Assembly (NCBI GenBank): GCA_963833495.1
Contig: CAWHYJ010000019.1
Coordinates: forward strand, 1-64,000
Length of the DNA: 64,000 bases
Direction: 5' to 3'
Origin: Fodinibacter sp963833495
GTDB taxonomy: Bacteria; Actinomycetota; Actinomycetes; Actinomycetales; Dermatophilaceae
Shown here: piece by piece, positions 50,193-57,363 of the stretch
Layout of the letters: every line of letters starts with the position of its first letter
Numbering within the stretch: the first letter of the stretch is position 1
Made by a program: the position numbers and the translations under genes
The notes under the pieces: generated by a model
Database searches by the model: none
Seen by the model: only the letters and a program-made list of their open reading frames with translations
What the model was told of the DNA's origin: nothing

Positions 50193-51038
50193 GTGACCTT
50201 CTCGATCGCCGCCCGGGAGGGGGACGCCTGGGGCGTCGCCGTCGCCAGCAAGTTCCTCGCCGTCGGGTCGGTGGTGCCGGCCGTGCGCCCCGGAGTAGGC
50301 GCGGTCGCGACCCAGTCGCTCGCCCGGGTCGCCTACCTCGACGAGGTGCTCGACGCGCTCGCGGCGGGGACCGAGGTCGGCGCCGCCCTGGCGGATGCCG
50401 TCGCGGGCGACGACGGCCGGGCCCAGCGCCAGGTCGGCGCGGTCGGCCCGACCGGTGCGGCCACCTTCACCGGCGAGGGCTGCCTGAGCTGGGCCGGCGG
50501 CGTCGCCGCCGGTGACGCGGACTCGGCCTACGCCATCCAGGGCAACATCCTGACCGGCCCGGAGGTGGTCGAGGCGATGGAGGCGGCCTGGCTCGGCACG
50601 GCGGGGCAGCCGTTCGACGCCCGGCTGGTCGCCACCGTCCTCGCCGGGGATGCCGCCGGTGGTGACTCCCGCGGCCGGCAGAGCGCGGCGATCCTCGCGC
50701 ACGCCCCGGGCGCCGGCTACGACGGCTGCGGCGTGCTCGCCGACCTGCGGGTGGACGACCACCCCGACGCACCGCGCGAGCTGGCCCGCCTGCACGACCT
50801 GTCCACACTGCTCTTCGGCGGTCCCGAGGACGTCGAGCCGCTCCAGGGCGCCCTGCGCGACGAGGTGGCGACGCTGCTCACGGCGGTGGGACGCGGCATC
50901 CACCGGGGTGACGTGGACGCGGCCCTCGAGGCCTGGATGTCGGAGGTCAACCTCGAGACCCGGCGCTCCCTCGGCGGCATCGACGCGCGCGTGCTCACCG
51001 AGCTGCGGGCGGCGGCCGGAGGCGCCGACCCGGCCTGA
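50193..51038 (+). CDS. DUF1028 family protein (Ntn-hydrolase-like)
   Basis: This 281-residue protein matches DUF1028 (putative Ntn hydrolases): TFSIAAREGDAWGVAVASKFLAVGSVVPAV at the start, GAVATQSLARVAYL, GAVGPTGAATFTGEGC, YAIQGNILTGPEVVEAM and SAAILAHAPGAGYDG. A C-terminal domain of about 80 residues follows. The second-residue threonine of the short start could be the nucleophile after Met removal. GTG at 50193 has TACGCT 7 nt upstream (leaderless). It converges with the YrdC gene 6 bp downstream. Confidence 0.88.
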   Translation: MTFSIAAREGDAWGVAVASKFLAVGSVVPAVRPGVGAVATQSLARVAYLDEVLDALAAGTEVGAALADAVAGDDGRAQRQVGAVGPTGAATFTGEGCLSWAGGVAAGDADSAYAIQGNILTGPEVVEAMEAAWLGTAGQPFDARLVATVLAGDAAGGDSRGRQSAAILAHAPGAGYDGCGVLADLRVDDHPDAPRELARLHDLSTLLFGGPEDVEPLQGALRDEVATLLTAVGRGIHRGDVDAALEAWMSEVNLETRRSLGGIDARVLTELRAAAGGADPA

Positions 51039-51044
51039 CGGGGC

Positions 51045-51665
51045 TCACTCGAAGCGGGACGGGTCCCCGGACCCCACCCGCACGACCTCCGCGGCCCCGC
51101 TCGAGAAGTCGACGACAGTGGTGGGCTCGGTGCCGCACTCCCCCGAGTCGATGACGACGTCGACCACGTGGTCGAGCTCCTCCTTGACGGTCCAGCCGTC
51201 GGTCATCGGCTCGTCCTCGCCGGGCAGCATCAGGGTCGAGGAGAGCAGCGGTTCGCCGAGCTCCGCGAGCAGGGCTCGCACCACCGGGTGGTCGGGGATG
51301 CGCACGCCCACCGTGCGCTTCTTCGGGTGCTGCAGCCGGCGGGGCACCTCGTGGGTGGCCGGCAGGATGAAGGTGAACGGGCCGGGCGTGGACGCCTTCA
51401 CCGCCCGGAACACCGAGTTGTCGACGTGCACCAGCTGGCCGAGCTGGGCGAAGTCGCGGCAGATCAGCGTGTAGTGGTGGCGGTCGTCGAGCCGGCGGAT
51501 CTCGCGGATGCGGTCCTTGCCCGACTGGTTGCCCACCATCGCGCCGAGGGCGAAGCCCGAGTCGGTCGGGTAGGCGATCAGGCCGCCGTCGCGCAGCACC
51601 GCCACCGCCTGGGCGACGGCCCGGGGCTGCGGGTCGACCGGGTGCACGTCGAGGTAGCGAGCCAT
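51045..51665 (-). CDS. Sua5/YciO/YrdC family protein (threonylcarbamoyl-AMP synthase-like)
   Basis: This 206-residue YrdC-fold protein has VLRDGGLIAYPTDSGFALGA, RIREIRRLDDRHHYTLICRD, GPFTFILPATHEVPRRL, RTVGVRIPDHPVVRALL and VDVVIDSGECGTEPTTVVDF. The YciO branch differs from the canonical TsaC enzyme, so a role in tRNA t6A synthesis is likely but not certain. The ATG has TATCGT 6 nt upstream (leaderless). Confidence 0.87.
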   Translation of the reverse strand: MARYLDVHPVDPQPRAVAQAVAVLRDGGLIAYPTDSGFALGAMVGNQSGKDRIREIRRLDDRHHYTLICRDFAQLGQLVHVDNSVFRAVKASTPGPFTFILPATHEVPRRLQHPKKRTVGVRIPDHPVVRALLAELGEPLLSSTLMLPGEDEPMTDGWTVKEELDHVVDVVIDSGECGTEPTTVVDFSSGAAEVVRVGSGDPSRFE

Positions 51666-51681
51666 GCGCCAACGATAGAGG

Positions 51682-52530
51682 TCAGGTGCTCCGCAGCCCG
51701 CGGTTCCAGAGCTCGGTGGTCTGCACCACCCAGAAGACCGCGAAGAGCGTGATCAGCACGACCTCGACCCAGAACACCAGGGTGGTCGACGAGGTGGCGA
51801 GGTTGATGGCCACCGTCGCCACGAGCGCCGCGAGCATGGCCACGGCGATCATCCGGTACATCGCGACGTAGCGACCATGGGTCGACGGGGCGGCCCCGTG
51901 GCGCACCGCCTCCTGGACGTCGCGGGCGTTGAGCCAGACGACGCCGATGATCGCCAGGAACATCGGGATGGCGGCAGCGTCGTGGCCGTGCGCGATGAAG
52001 CTGTCGCGGGCGACGACGAACCACACGACCCCACCGCCGAGCACGGCCACGGTGAGGGCGGCTCCGAGCCGCTCGACCGTGCTCAGGCCGTCGAACCCGC
52101 CCTGCCGCAGGGTGATCACGACGGCCACGGCCCCGACGACCGCCGCGGTGAAGAACAGGGCGGGCATGTTGTTGCCGACGAAGGCAGGGATGTCGGGAGC
52201 CAGCAGCTCGGTGGACCCGCACCCGGGCACGGCCAGCGTGGGGATGAACGCGACCCCGGGGGCCAGCATCCCGGCGAGGTTCATCAGCACGTCCTCGCCG
52301 TCGGTGTTGCCCTTCAGCGCCACCAGGCACACGCCCATCGTGACGAGCACGCCGATGAGCACGGCGTGCACCGGCGTGTAGTAGTAGGCGCTGATCGACG
52401 GCTGCAGGCAGCGGCCGGCGGCCCACCACTCCAGCACGACCGAGGTGTAGAGCAGCAGCACCAGGGCGGCAAGGGCGATGCGCAGGTAGTTGTAGGTCTT
52501 GACGGCTGCCAGGGCCGGGTCGGGCTCCAC
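51682..52530 (-). CDS. Integral membrane protein of unknown function
   Basis: This 282-residue protein has about eight predicted membrane helices, among them LRIALAALVLLLYTSVVLEW, VLIGVLVTMGVCLVALKG and FTAAVVGAVAVVITL. Conserved-looking features include the tyrosine cluster SISAYYYTPVHAV after the first helix and the Cys/Gly loop PGCGSTELL before IPAFVGNNMPALFF. I do not recognise a named family. GTG at 52530 lies 10 bp after the OsmC stop, so DUF1697-OsmC-this gene may be one transcript. A signalling or permease role cannot be decided. Confidence 0.65.
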   Translation of the reverse strand: MEPDPALAAVKTYNYLRIALAALVLLLYTSVVLEWWAAGRCLQPSISAYYYTPVHAVLIGVLVTMGVCLVALKGNTDGEDVLMNLAGMLAPGVAFIPTLAVPGCGSTELLAPDIPAFVGNNMPALFFTAAVVGAVAVVITLRQGGFDGLSTVERLGAALTVAVLGGGVVWFVVARDSFIAHGHDAAAIPMFLAIIGVVWLNARDVQEAVRHGAAPSTHGRYVAMYRMIAVAMLAALVATVAINLATSSTTLVFWVEVVLITLFAVFWVVQTTELWNRGLRST

Positions 52531-52540
52531 CCCGGCCCGC

Positions 52541-53002
52541 TCAGTCCTCGCGCATGTGGATGGGCGTGCCGAGCTGCACGCTGCGGCTCACCGTGCACAG
52601 CCGGTCGTGGCTCTGGGCGATCGCGCGGGGCAGCCGCTCACGGGCCGAGTCGCCGGCGTCTCCGTCGGGGAAGCGCACCCGGAAGGTCACCTCGATCTCG
52701 CCCATGTGGTTGCCGTGCTCGTCGCGCAGCTTCTCGCCGCCCGCGGTGACGGTGAACTCGGTGGGCTCGGCCAGCCGGCTCGTGATGAAGTCGACGTCAA
52801 CCGCGCTGCACCCCGCGATCGCCGTGAGGAGCAGCTCGACCGGGGTGAAGTCCGGCGACTCCCCCGACCCGATGCTCATCGTGCCGCCGCGCGCGTTGGT
52901 GACGAGGTAGGTGCCCGTGCCGGTGCGGCTCATCTGGACGCTGCGGTGCCCGGGGCCGGTGCCGCCGGTCTCCTGCTGGTGCTGCTGGTGCTGCTGGGCC
53001 AT
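52541..53002 (-). CDS. OsmC family peroxiredoxin-like protein
   Basis: This 153-residue OsmC/Ohr-fold protein begins with a Gln/His-rich stretch. The domain contains the two reactive cysteines, in AIAGCSAVDVDF and DRLCTVSRSVQLG, as well as FTPVELLLTAIAG. Members reduce organic hydroperoxides with thiols. The ATG overlaps the DUF1697 stop (TGATG), so the two are translationally coupled. The gap to the following membrane protein gene is 10 bp. Confidence 0.9.
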   Translation of the reverse strand: MAQQHQQHQQETGGTGPGHRSVQMSRTGTGTYLVTNARGGTMSIGSGESPDFTPVELLLTAIAGCSAVDVDFITSRLAEPTEFTVTAGGEKLRDEHGNHMGEIEVTFRVRFPDGDAGDSARERLPRAIAQSHDRLCTVSRSVQLGTPIHMRED

Positions 53003-53538
53003 CAGGTTCCCCACTTCTGGTCGATGGCGCGGACCACCTCGAGGTCGCGCCAGGTGGTCGTTCGGCCGGTGATGCGTTCGATGCGGGCGTTGGTGAGCTT
53101 GGTCTTCTGGAAGCCGCCGCTCATCTCGGCGAGGATCTGCGAGCCGAGCACGAGGCATCGCTCGCCCGGAGCGTCCCACGCGTCGAGCTCCTTCGCCGCT
53201 GCCGCCGGGATGGCGGCGTCGGCCAGCGCCAGGTAGCGCTTCCCGCCGGGGATCAACGGTGGCACGGCGTCGACCTCGGCGAGGTCGGCGCGCAGCTGCG
53301 CCGGGGTGCGCACCACGCAGGGCACCGAGAACCCGGCGAACTCCTCGAGCACCGTGGACATCTGGGTGGCGACGGCCGCGCACGAACGGCGCCCGCTGCG
53401 GACGAACACGTTGCCGGACTGGATGTGCGTCGCGACGTCGGTGAACCCGGCATCCTCGAGCGCGCCGCGCAGCTCGGCCATCTTCACGAAGCGGCCGCCC
53501 ACGTTGACGGCCCGCAGGAACGCGACGTAGGACGGCAT
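53002..53538 (-). CDS. DUF1697 family protein
   Basis: This 178-residue protein of the DUF1697 family has YVAFLRAVNVGGRFVKMAEL, GFTDVATHIQSGNVFVRSG, SVPCVVRTPAQLRADL and the C-terminal KLTNARIERITGRTTTWRDL. Function is unknown, though the domain is widespread. ATG at 53538 begins the conserved domain. An ATG three codons upstream is also possible. It leads a likely operon with the OsmC gene. Confidence 0.85.
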   Translation of the reverse strand: MPSYVAFLRAVNVGGRFVKMAELRGALEDAGFTDVATHIQSGNVFVRSGRRSCAAVATQMSTVLEEFAGFSVPCVVRTPAQLRADLAEVDAVPPLIPGGKRYLALADAAIPAAAAKELDAWDAPGERCLVLGSQILAEMSGGFQKTKLTNARIERITGRTTTWRDLEVVRAIDQKWGT

Positions 53539-53575
53539 GGCGCACATCCTGTCACCGGCCTGCCACAGTGGGGCA

Positions 53576-54184
53576 ATGTCCTCCGCCACCGACGCCGTCG
53601 GACGCCTCGTCCTGGTCCGCCACGGCCAGACCGAGTGGAGCCGCGACGGGCGGCACACCGGGCGCACCGACGTACCACTCACGGATGCCGGGGAGCGCGA
53701 CGCGCGCCGGCTCACCCCCCTGCTGGCCCGCTTCGACTTCGCCCTCGTGCTGTCCTCGCCGCTGGACCGGGCCGTCCGGACCGCGCAGCTCGCCGGCCTG
53801 GAGCCGACCACCGACGACGACCTGGTCGAGTGGGACTACGGCGACTGCGAGGGCCGCACCACCCCGGAGATCCGCGAGCTGCGGGGCGACCCGGGCTGGA
53901 CGGTCTTCGCGAACGGGGTGGCGGCCGGCAACACCCCCGGTGAGACCGTCGAGGAGGTCGCGGCCCGGGCCTCACGGGTCCTGGTGCGGGTGCAGGAGCC
54001 CCTGCAGCACGGCGACGTCGCGCTGGTCGCGCACGGCCACCTGCTGCGGATCCTCGCCGCCACCTACCTGCGCGAGGACGCCCGCTTCGGCGCGCACCTC
54101 CTGCTGGACGCGGGCGCGGTGTGCGTGCTCGAGGGCGAGCACGGGGTGCCCGGCATCCGGTCGTGGAACCAGACCGACAGCTGA
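53576..54184 (+). CDS. Histidine phosphatase family protein
   Basis: This 202-residue phosphoglycerate-mutase-like phosphatase has the catalytic RHG motif in RLVLVRHGQTEWSRDGRHTG, LVLSSPLDRAVRTAQLAGL, EWDYGDCEGRTTPEIRE and the second catalytic histidine in VALVAHGHLLRILAATYL. The ATG at 53576 was chosen because the frame upstream lies inside the divergent DUF1697 start region. The substrate is unknown; similar actinobacterial proteins act on sugar phosphates. It converges with the VOC gene, 2 bp apart. Confidence 0.88.
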   Translation: MSSATDAVGRLVLVRHGQTEWSRDGRHTGRTDVPLTDAGERDARRLTPLLARFDFALVLSSPLDRAVRTAQLAGLEPTTDDDLVEWDYGDCEGRTTPEIRELRGDPGWTVFANGVAAGNTPGETVEEVAARASRVLVRVQEPLQHGDVALVAHGHLLRILAATYLREDARFGAHLLLDAGAVCVLEGEHGVPGIRSWNQTDS

Positions 54185-54186
54185 GC

Positions 54187-54579
54187 TCAGCGGTCGAGCC
54201 CGGGGCCCTCGATGACGGACATCACGTTGCCCGAGGGGTCGGTGAACCAGGCGATGAGCGGGCCTCCCCCGCGGAAGACGCCGTCGTCGTCGGTCTGCGC
54301 CGGGCTGCCCTCGTAGTGCTCGAACGCCACGCCGCGCTCGGTGAGGGCCGCGACGGTGGCCGCCACATCGTCGACCGGGAAGTTGAGCACCGTGTAGGTG
54401 GCGGGCACGTGGTCGGGCTTGGGGTAGAGCAGGATCGGCCGGCCCCCGGTGGGGCGCAGCACGAGCATGCCCATGTCCCCCTCGTCGACCTGCAGGCCGA
54501 GCACCTCGCCGAAGAAGTGCTTGGACTGCGCGATGTCCTTCACGGCGATGCCGCTGAACGCCTTCGATGTCTCGAGCAT
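54187..54579 (-). CDS. VOC superfamily protein
   Basis: This 130-residue single VOC domain has KAFSGIAVKDIAQSKHFFGE, VLGLQVDEGDMGMLVLRP, NFPVDDVAATVAALTERGV and the final WFTDPSGNVMSVIEGP, which carries a possible metal ligand. ATG at 54579 has TACGGT 7 nt upstream (leaderless), so the longer open frame was rejected. Function is unknown. Confidence 0.87.
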   Translation of the reverse strand: MLETSKAFSGIAVKDIAQSKHFFGEVLGLQVDEGDMGMLVLRPTGGRPILLYPKPDHVPATYTVLNFPVDDVAATVAALTERGVAFEHYEGSPAQTDDDGVFRGGGPLIAWFTDPSGNVMSVIEGPGLDR

Positions 54580-54601
54580 GCGCTCCACCGTACGCGCGGG
54601 G

Positions 54602-56083
54602 TCAGGGCAGCGGCCAGGTGTGCACCGGCTCGTTGGAGTCCATGTGCAGGGTGTACTGCTCGAGCATCCGGCGCAGCGCCTCGCGGCGGTCGCACCCGGC
54701 ATCCTGGAACGACTGGACGGTGCGGCTCTGCCACTCGGCGCCGTTGACGCCCGACTTGCAGCGCCCCTCGATGACGCCGAGGAACCGCTCGCGCACGGCG
54801 TCCGAGACACCCCACTCGTGCAGCCCCTCGTGGGCCAGCGGGAGGAGGTGGCGCAGCACCAGCTCGTCGGTCGACAGCTCCCCGAAGCCGGGCCAGTAGA
54901 GCCGGGCGTCGATGCCGTCGCGGGCGGCCCGCCGGAAGTTCTCCTCGCAGGCCGCGAAGCTCATCTTGGTCCAGACCGGGCGGTCCTCGTGGGCCAGCAT
55001 CCGGATGGCGCCGTAGTAGAACGCCGCGTTGGCCAGCACGTCGACGATGGTCGGGCCGGCCGGGAGCACTCGGTTCTCGACGCGCAGGTGCGGGGTGCCG
55101 CCGACGATGTCGTAGATCGGCCGGTTCCAGCGGTAGACCGTGCCGTTGTGCAGCCGCAGCTCGGACAGCTCGGGGGCGACACCGGCCTCGAGCGCCGCCA
55201 TCGGGTCCTCGTCGCTGGTCTCGGCGAGCAGGGTCGGGAAGTAGCGGACGTTCTCCTCGAACAGGTCGAAGATCGAGGTGATCCAGCGCTCGCCGAAGAA
55301 GACGCGGGGGCGCACGCCCTGGTTCTTCAGCTCGATCGGCCGGGTGTCGGTGGCCTGCTTGAACAGCTCGATGCGGGTCTCGGCGTGCAGCCGCTTGCCG
55401 AAGAAGAACGGGGAGTTGGCGGCCAGGGCCACCTGGGGCGCGGAGAGCGCCTGGGCGGCGTTCCAGTGCGCGGCGAACTCGCTGGGGGCCACCTGCAGGT
55501 GCAGCTGGACGCTCGTGCAGGCGGACTCGGGCGCGATCGAGTCGCAGTAGGTGGCCACCCGCTCGCCGGTCGGGCCCTCGATGTCGAGGTAGATGTCCTC
55601 ACCGCGCGCGACGAAGATCGAGTCGTTCAGGGCGGTGTAGCGGTTGTTGCCGCTGATCCACTCACCCTCGTAGTGCTCGGGCATGATCGTGGGCAGGATG
55701 CCGATCGCGACGATCTTGCTCCCGACCTCCTTGGCCGCGCGGTCGGCGGCGTTGAGGCTGTCGCGCAGCTCCACCTCGAGCTCGAGCGCGGAGTCGCCGG
55801 GCAGCGGCCGCGGGGGCACGTTGAGCTCGATGTTGTACTGCGCGAGCTCGGTCTGGTAGCTCTCGTCGGCGATGGCGTGCAGCACCTGCGCGTTGTGGAA
55901 GTGCGGCTGCATGTCGGTGTCGACGAGGTTGAGCTCGATCTCGAGCCCGGTCATCGGCCGGTCGAACTCGAACGAGCTGGTGGTGAGCATCCGCTCGAAG
56001 ACGTCGAGGTTCTGGCGCACCTTCTCGCGGTAGCGCTGGCGCTCCTCACGGCTGTAGCTCTGCGCCTGGACCTCTGCTCCCAT
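54602..56083 (-). CDS. Glutamate-cysteine ligase family (GCS2) protein
   Basis: This 493-residue ATP-grasp-unrelated GCS2-family ligase has the signature TGLEIELNLVDTDMQPHF (nucleotide and metal-binding Glu), AQYNIELNVPPRPLPG, LPTIMPEHYEGEWISGNNRY, CTSVQLHLQVAPSEFAAHWN and GTPHLRVENRVLPAGPTIVD. Such enzymes join glutamate to cysteine or another amine, for example in mycothiol-era actinobacteria for ergothioneine (EgtA). No egtBCD genes are nearby, so the product is uncertain. ATG at 56083 was preferred to an in-frame TTG at 56095. It starts divergently from sbcD. Confidence 0.88.
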   Translation of the reverse strand: MGAEVQAQSYSREERQRYREKVRQNLDVFERMLTTSSFEFDRPMTGLEIELNLVDTDMQPHFHNAQVLHAIADESYQTELAQYNIELNVPPRPLPGDSALELEVELRDSLNAADRAAKEVGSKIVAIGILPTIMPEHYEGEWISGNNRYTALNDSIFVARGEDIYLDIEGPTGERVATYCDSIAPESACTSVQLHLQVAPSEFAAHWNAAQALSAPQVALAANSPFFFGKRLHAETRIELFKQATDTRPIELKNQGVRPRVFFGERWITSIFDLFEENVRYFPTLLAETSDEDPMAALEAGVAPELSELRLHNGTVYRWNRPIYDIVGGTPHLRVENRVLPAGPTIVDVLANAAFYYGAIRMLAHEDRPVWTKMSFAACEENFRRAARDGIDARLYWPGFGELSTDELVLRHLLPLAHEGLHEWGVSDAVRERFLGVIEGRCKSGVNGAEWQSRTVQSFQDAGCDRREALRRMLEQYTLHMDSNEPVHTWPLP

Positions 56084-56175
56084 GGCGTCAGCCAACCACT
56101 AACCGACCCGAGCCGGTAGCCGGAACCGCGTTTCGGTCACCAGCGGTGTCGCACCCCCCTCGTAGCGTGGGTGCC

Positions 56176-57363
56176 GTGCGGCTGATCCACACCTCCGACT
56201 GGCACCTGGGGCGCTCGTTCCACCAGGTGGGGCTGCTCGGCGCCCAGGCGGCCTACCTCGACTCCCTCGTCGACGTCGTGCGTCGCGAGCGGGTCGACGC
56301 CGTGCTGGTCAGTGGTGACGTCTACGACCGGGCGATGCCCTCGCCCGAGACCGTCGACCTGCTCTCGCAGAGCCTCGTGCGGCTGGTCGACGCCGGAGCC
56401 CAGGTGGTGGTCAGCAGCGGCAACCACGACTCCGCCATCCGCCTCGGGTTCGCGTCCGGGCTGCTCGAGCGAGCCGGGCTGCACCTGCGCACCTCCGTCG
56501 CCGACGTCGGCCGGCCGGTGCTGGTGGGCGACGTCGCGGTGCACCCGTTGCCCTACCTCGAGCCGGCGCTGGCCGCCGACGTGCTCGGCGCCTCCGAGCG
56601 CACCCACGCCGGGGTGCTGCGGGCGGCGATGGCCCGGGTGCGCGCCGACGCCGGCCAGCGCGGTGGGCGCACCGTCGTCATGGCCCACGCCTTCGTCACC
56701 GGCGGGGTCGGCAGCGAGTCCGAGCGCGACATCTCGGTCGGGGGTGTTTCGGCGGTGCCGCCAGAGGTGTTCGCGGGAGTCGACTACACCGCACTGGGGC
56801 ACCTGCACGGCCGGCAGGAGGTGGCCGAGGGGGTGCGCTACAGCGGCTCACCGGTCGCCATGTCGTTCTCTGAGTGGTCGCACCGCAAGGGGAGCCTGCT
56901 CGTCGACCTCTCCGGCGACACCCCGGTGGTCGAGCACGTCGAGGCGCCCGTCGAGCGCCCGCTGGCCCTGCTGCGCGGCACGCTCGACGAGCTGCTCACC
57001 TCCCCCGCCCACCGCGGCGCCGAGGCGGCCTGGTGCCAGGTCACCCTCACCGACCCGCAGCGCCCGCTCGGGGCGATGGACCAGGTGCGCCGCCGCTTCC
57101 CCTTCACCCTCGAGCTGCGCTTCGACCCCCAGGGCGCCACCGTGCCCCTGCGGCCGTACGCGGCCCGGGTCGCCACCGCCACCGACGTCGAGGTGTGCTG
57201 CGACTTCCTCGGGCACGTCCGTGGCGGGCGCGCGGCCAGCGACGACGAGCGGGCGCTGCTCGCCGAGGCCGTCGAGGCCAGCCGGCTCGCCCGCCAGGTC
57301 GGTGACGACGAGGGGGTCGCCGCGGGGTCCGGTGCGGACGTGGGGTCAGTGGGCGCCGCATGA
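56176..57363 (+). CDS. sbcD: Exonuclease subunit SbcD
   Basis: This is the Mre11-like nuclease subunit of the SbcCD complex, which cuts hairpins and blocked DNA ends. The 395-residue protein contains all phosphoesterase motifs: LIHTSDWHLGRSFHQ, VLVSGDVYDRAMPS, VSSGNHDSAIRLGF, VMAHAFVTGG and DYTALGHLHGRQE. GTG at 56176 begins at the conserved N-terminus, with TAGCGT 7 nt upstream. The frame to 56146 was rejected. The stop overlaps the sbcC ATG by 4 bp. Confidence 0.95.
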   Translation: MRLIHTSDWHLGRSFHQVGLLGAQAAYLDSLVDVVRRERVDAVLVSGDVYDRAMPSPETVDLLSQSLVRLVDAGAQVVVSSGNHDSAIRLGFASGLLERAGLHLRTSVADVGRPVLVGDVAVHPLPYLEPALAADVLGASERTHAGVLRAAMARVRADAGQRGGRTVVMAHAFVTGGVGSESERDISVGGVSAVPPEVFAGVDYTALGHLHGRQEVAEGVRYSGSPVAMSFSEWSHRKGSLLVDLSGDTPVVEHVEAPVERPLALLRGTLDELLTSPAHRGAEAAWCQVTLTDPQRPLGAMDQVRRRFPFTLELRFDPQGATVPLRPYAARVATATDVEVCCDFLGHVRGGRAASDDERALLAEAVEASRLARQVGDDEGVAAGSGADVGSVGAA

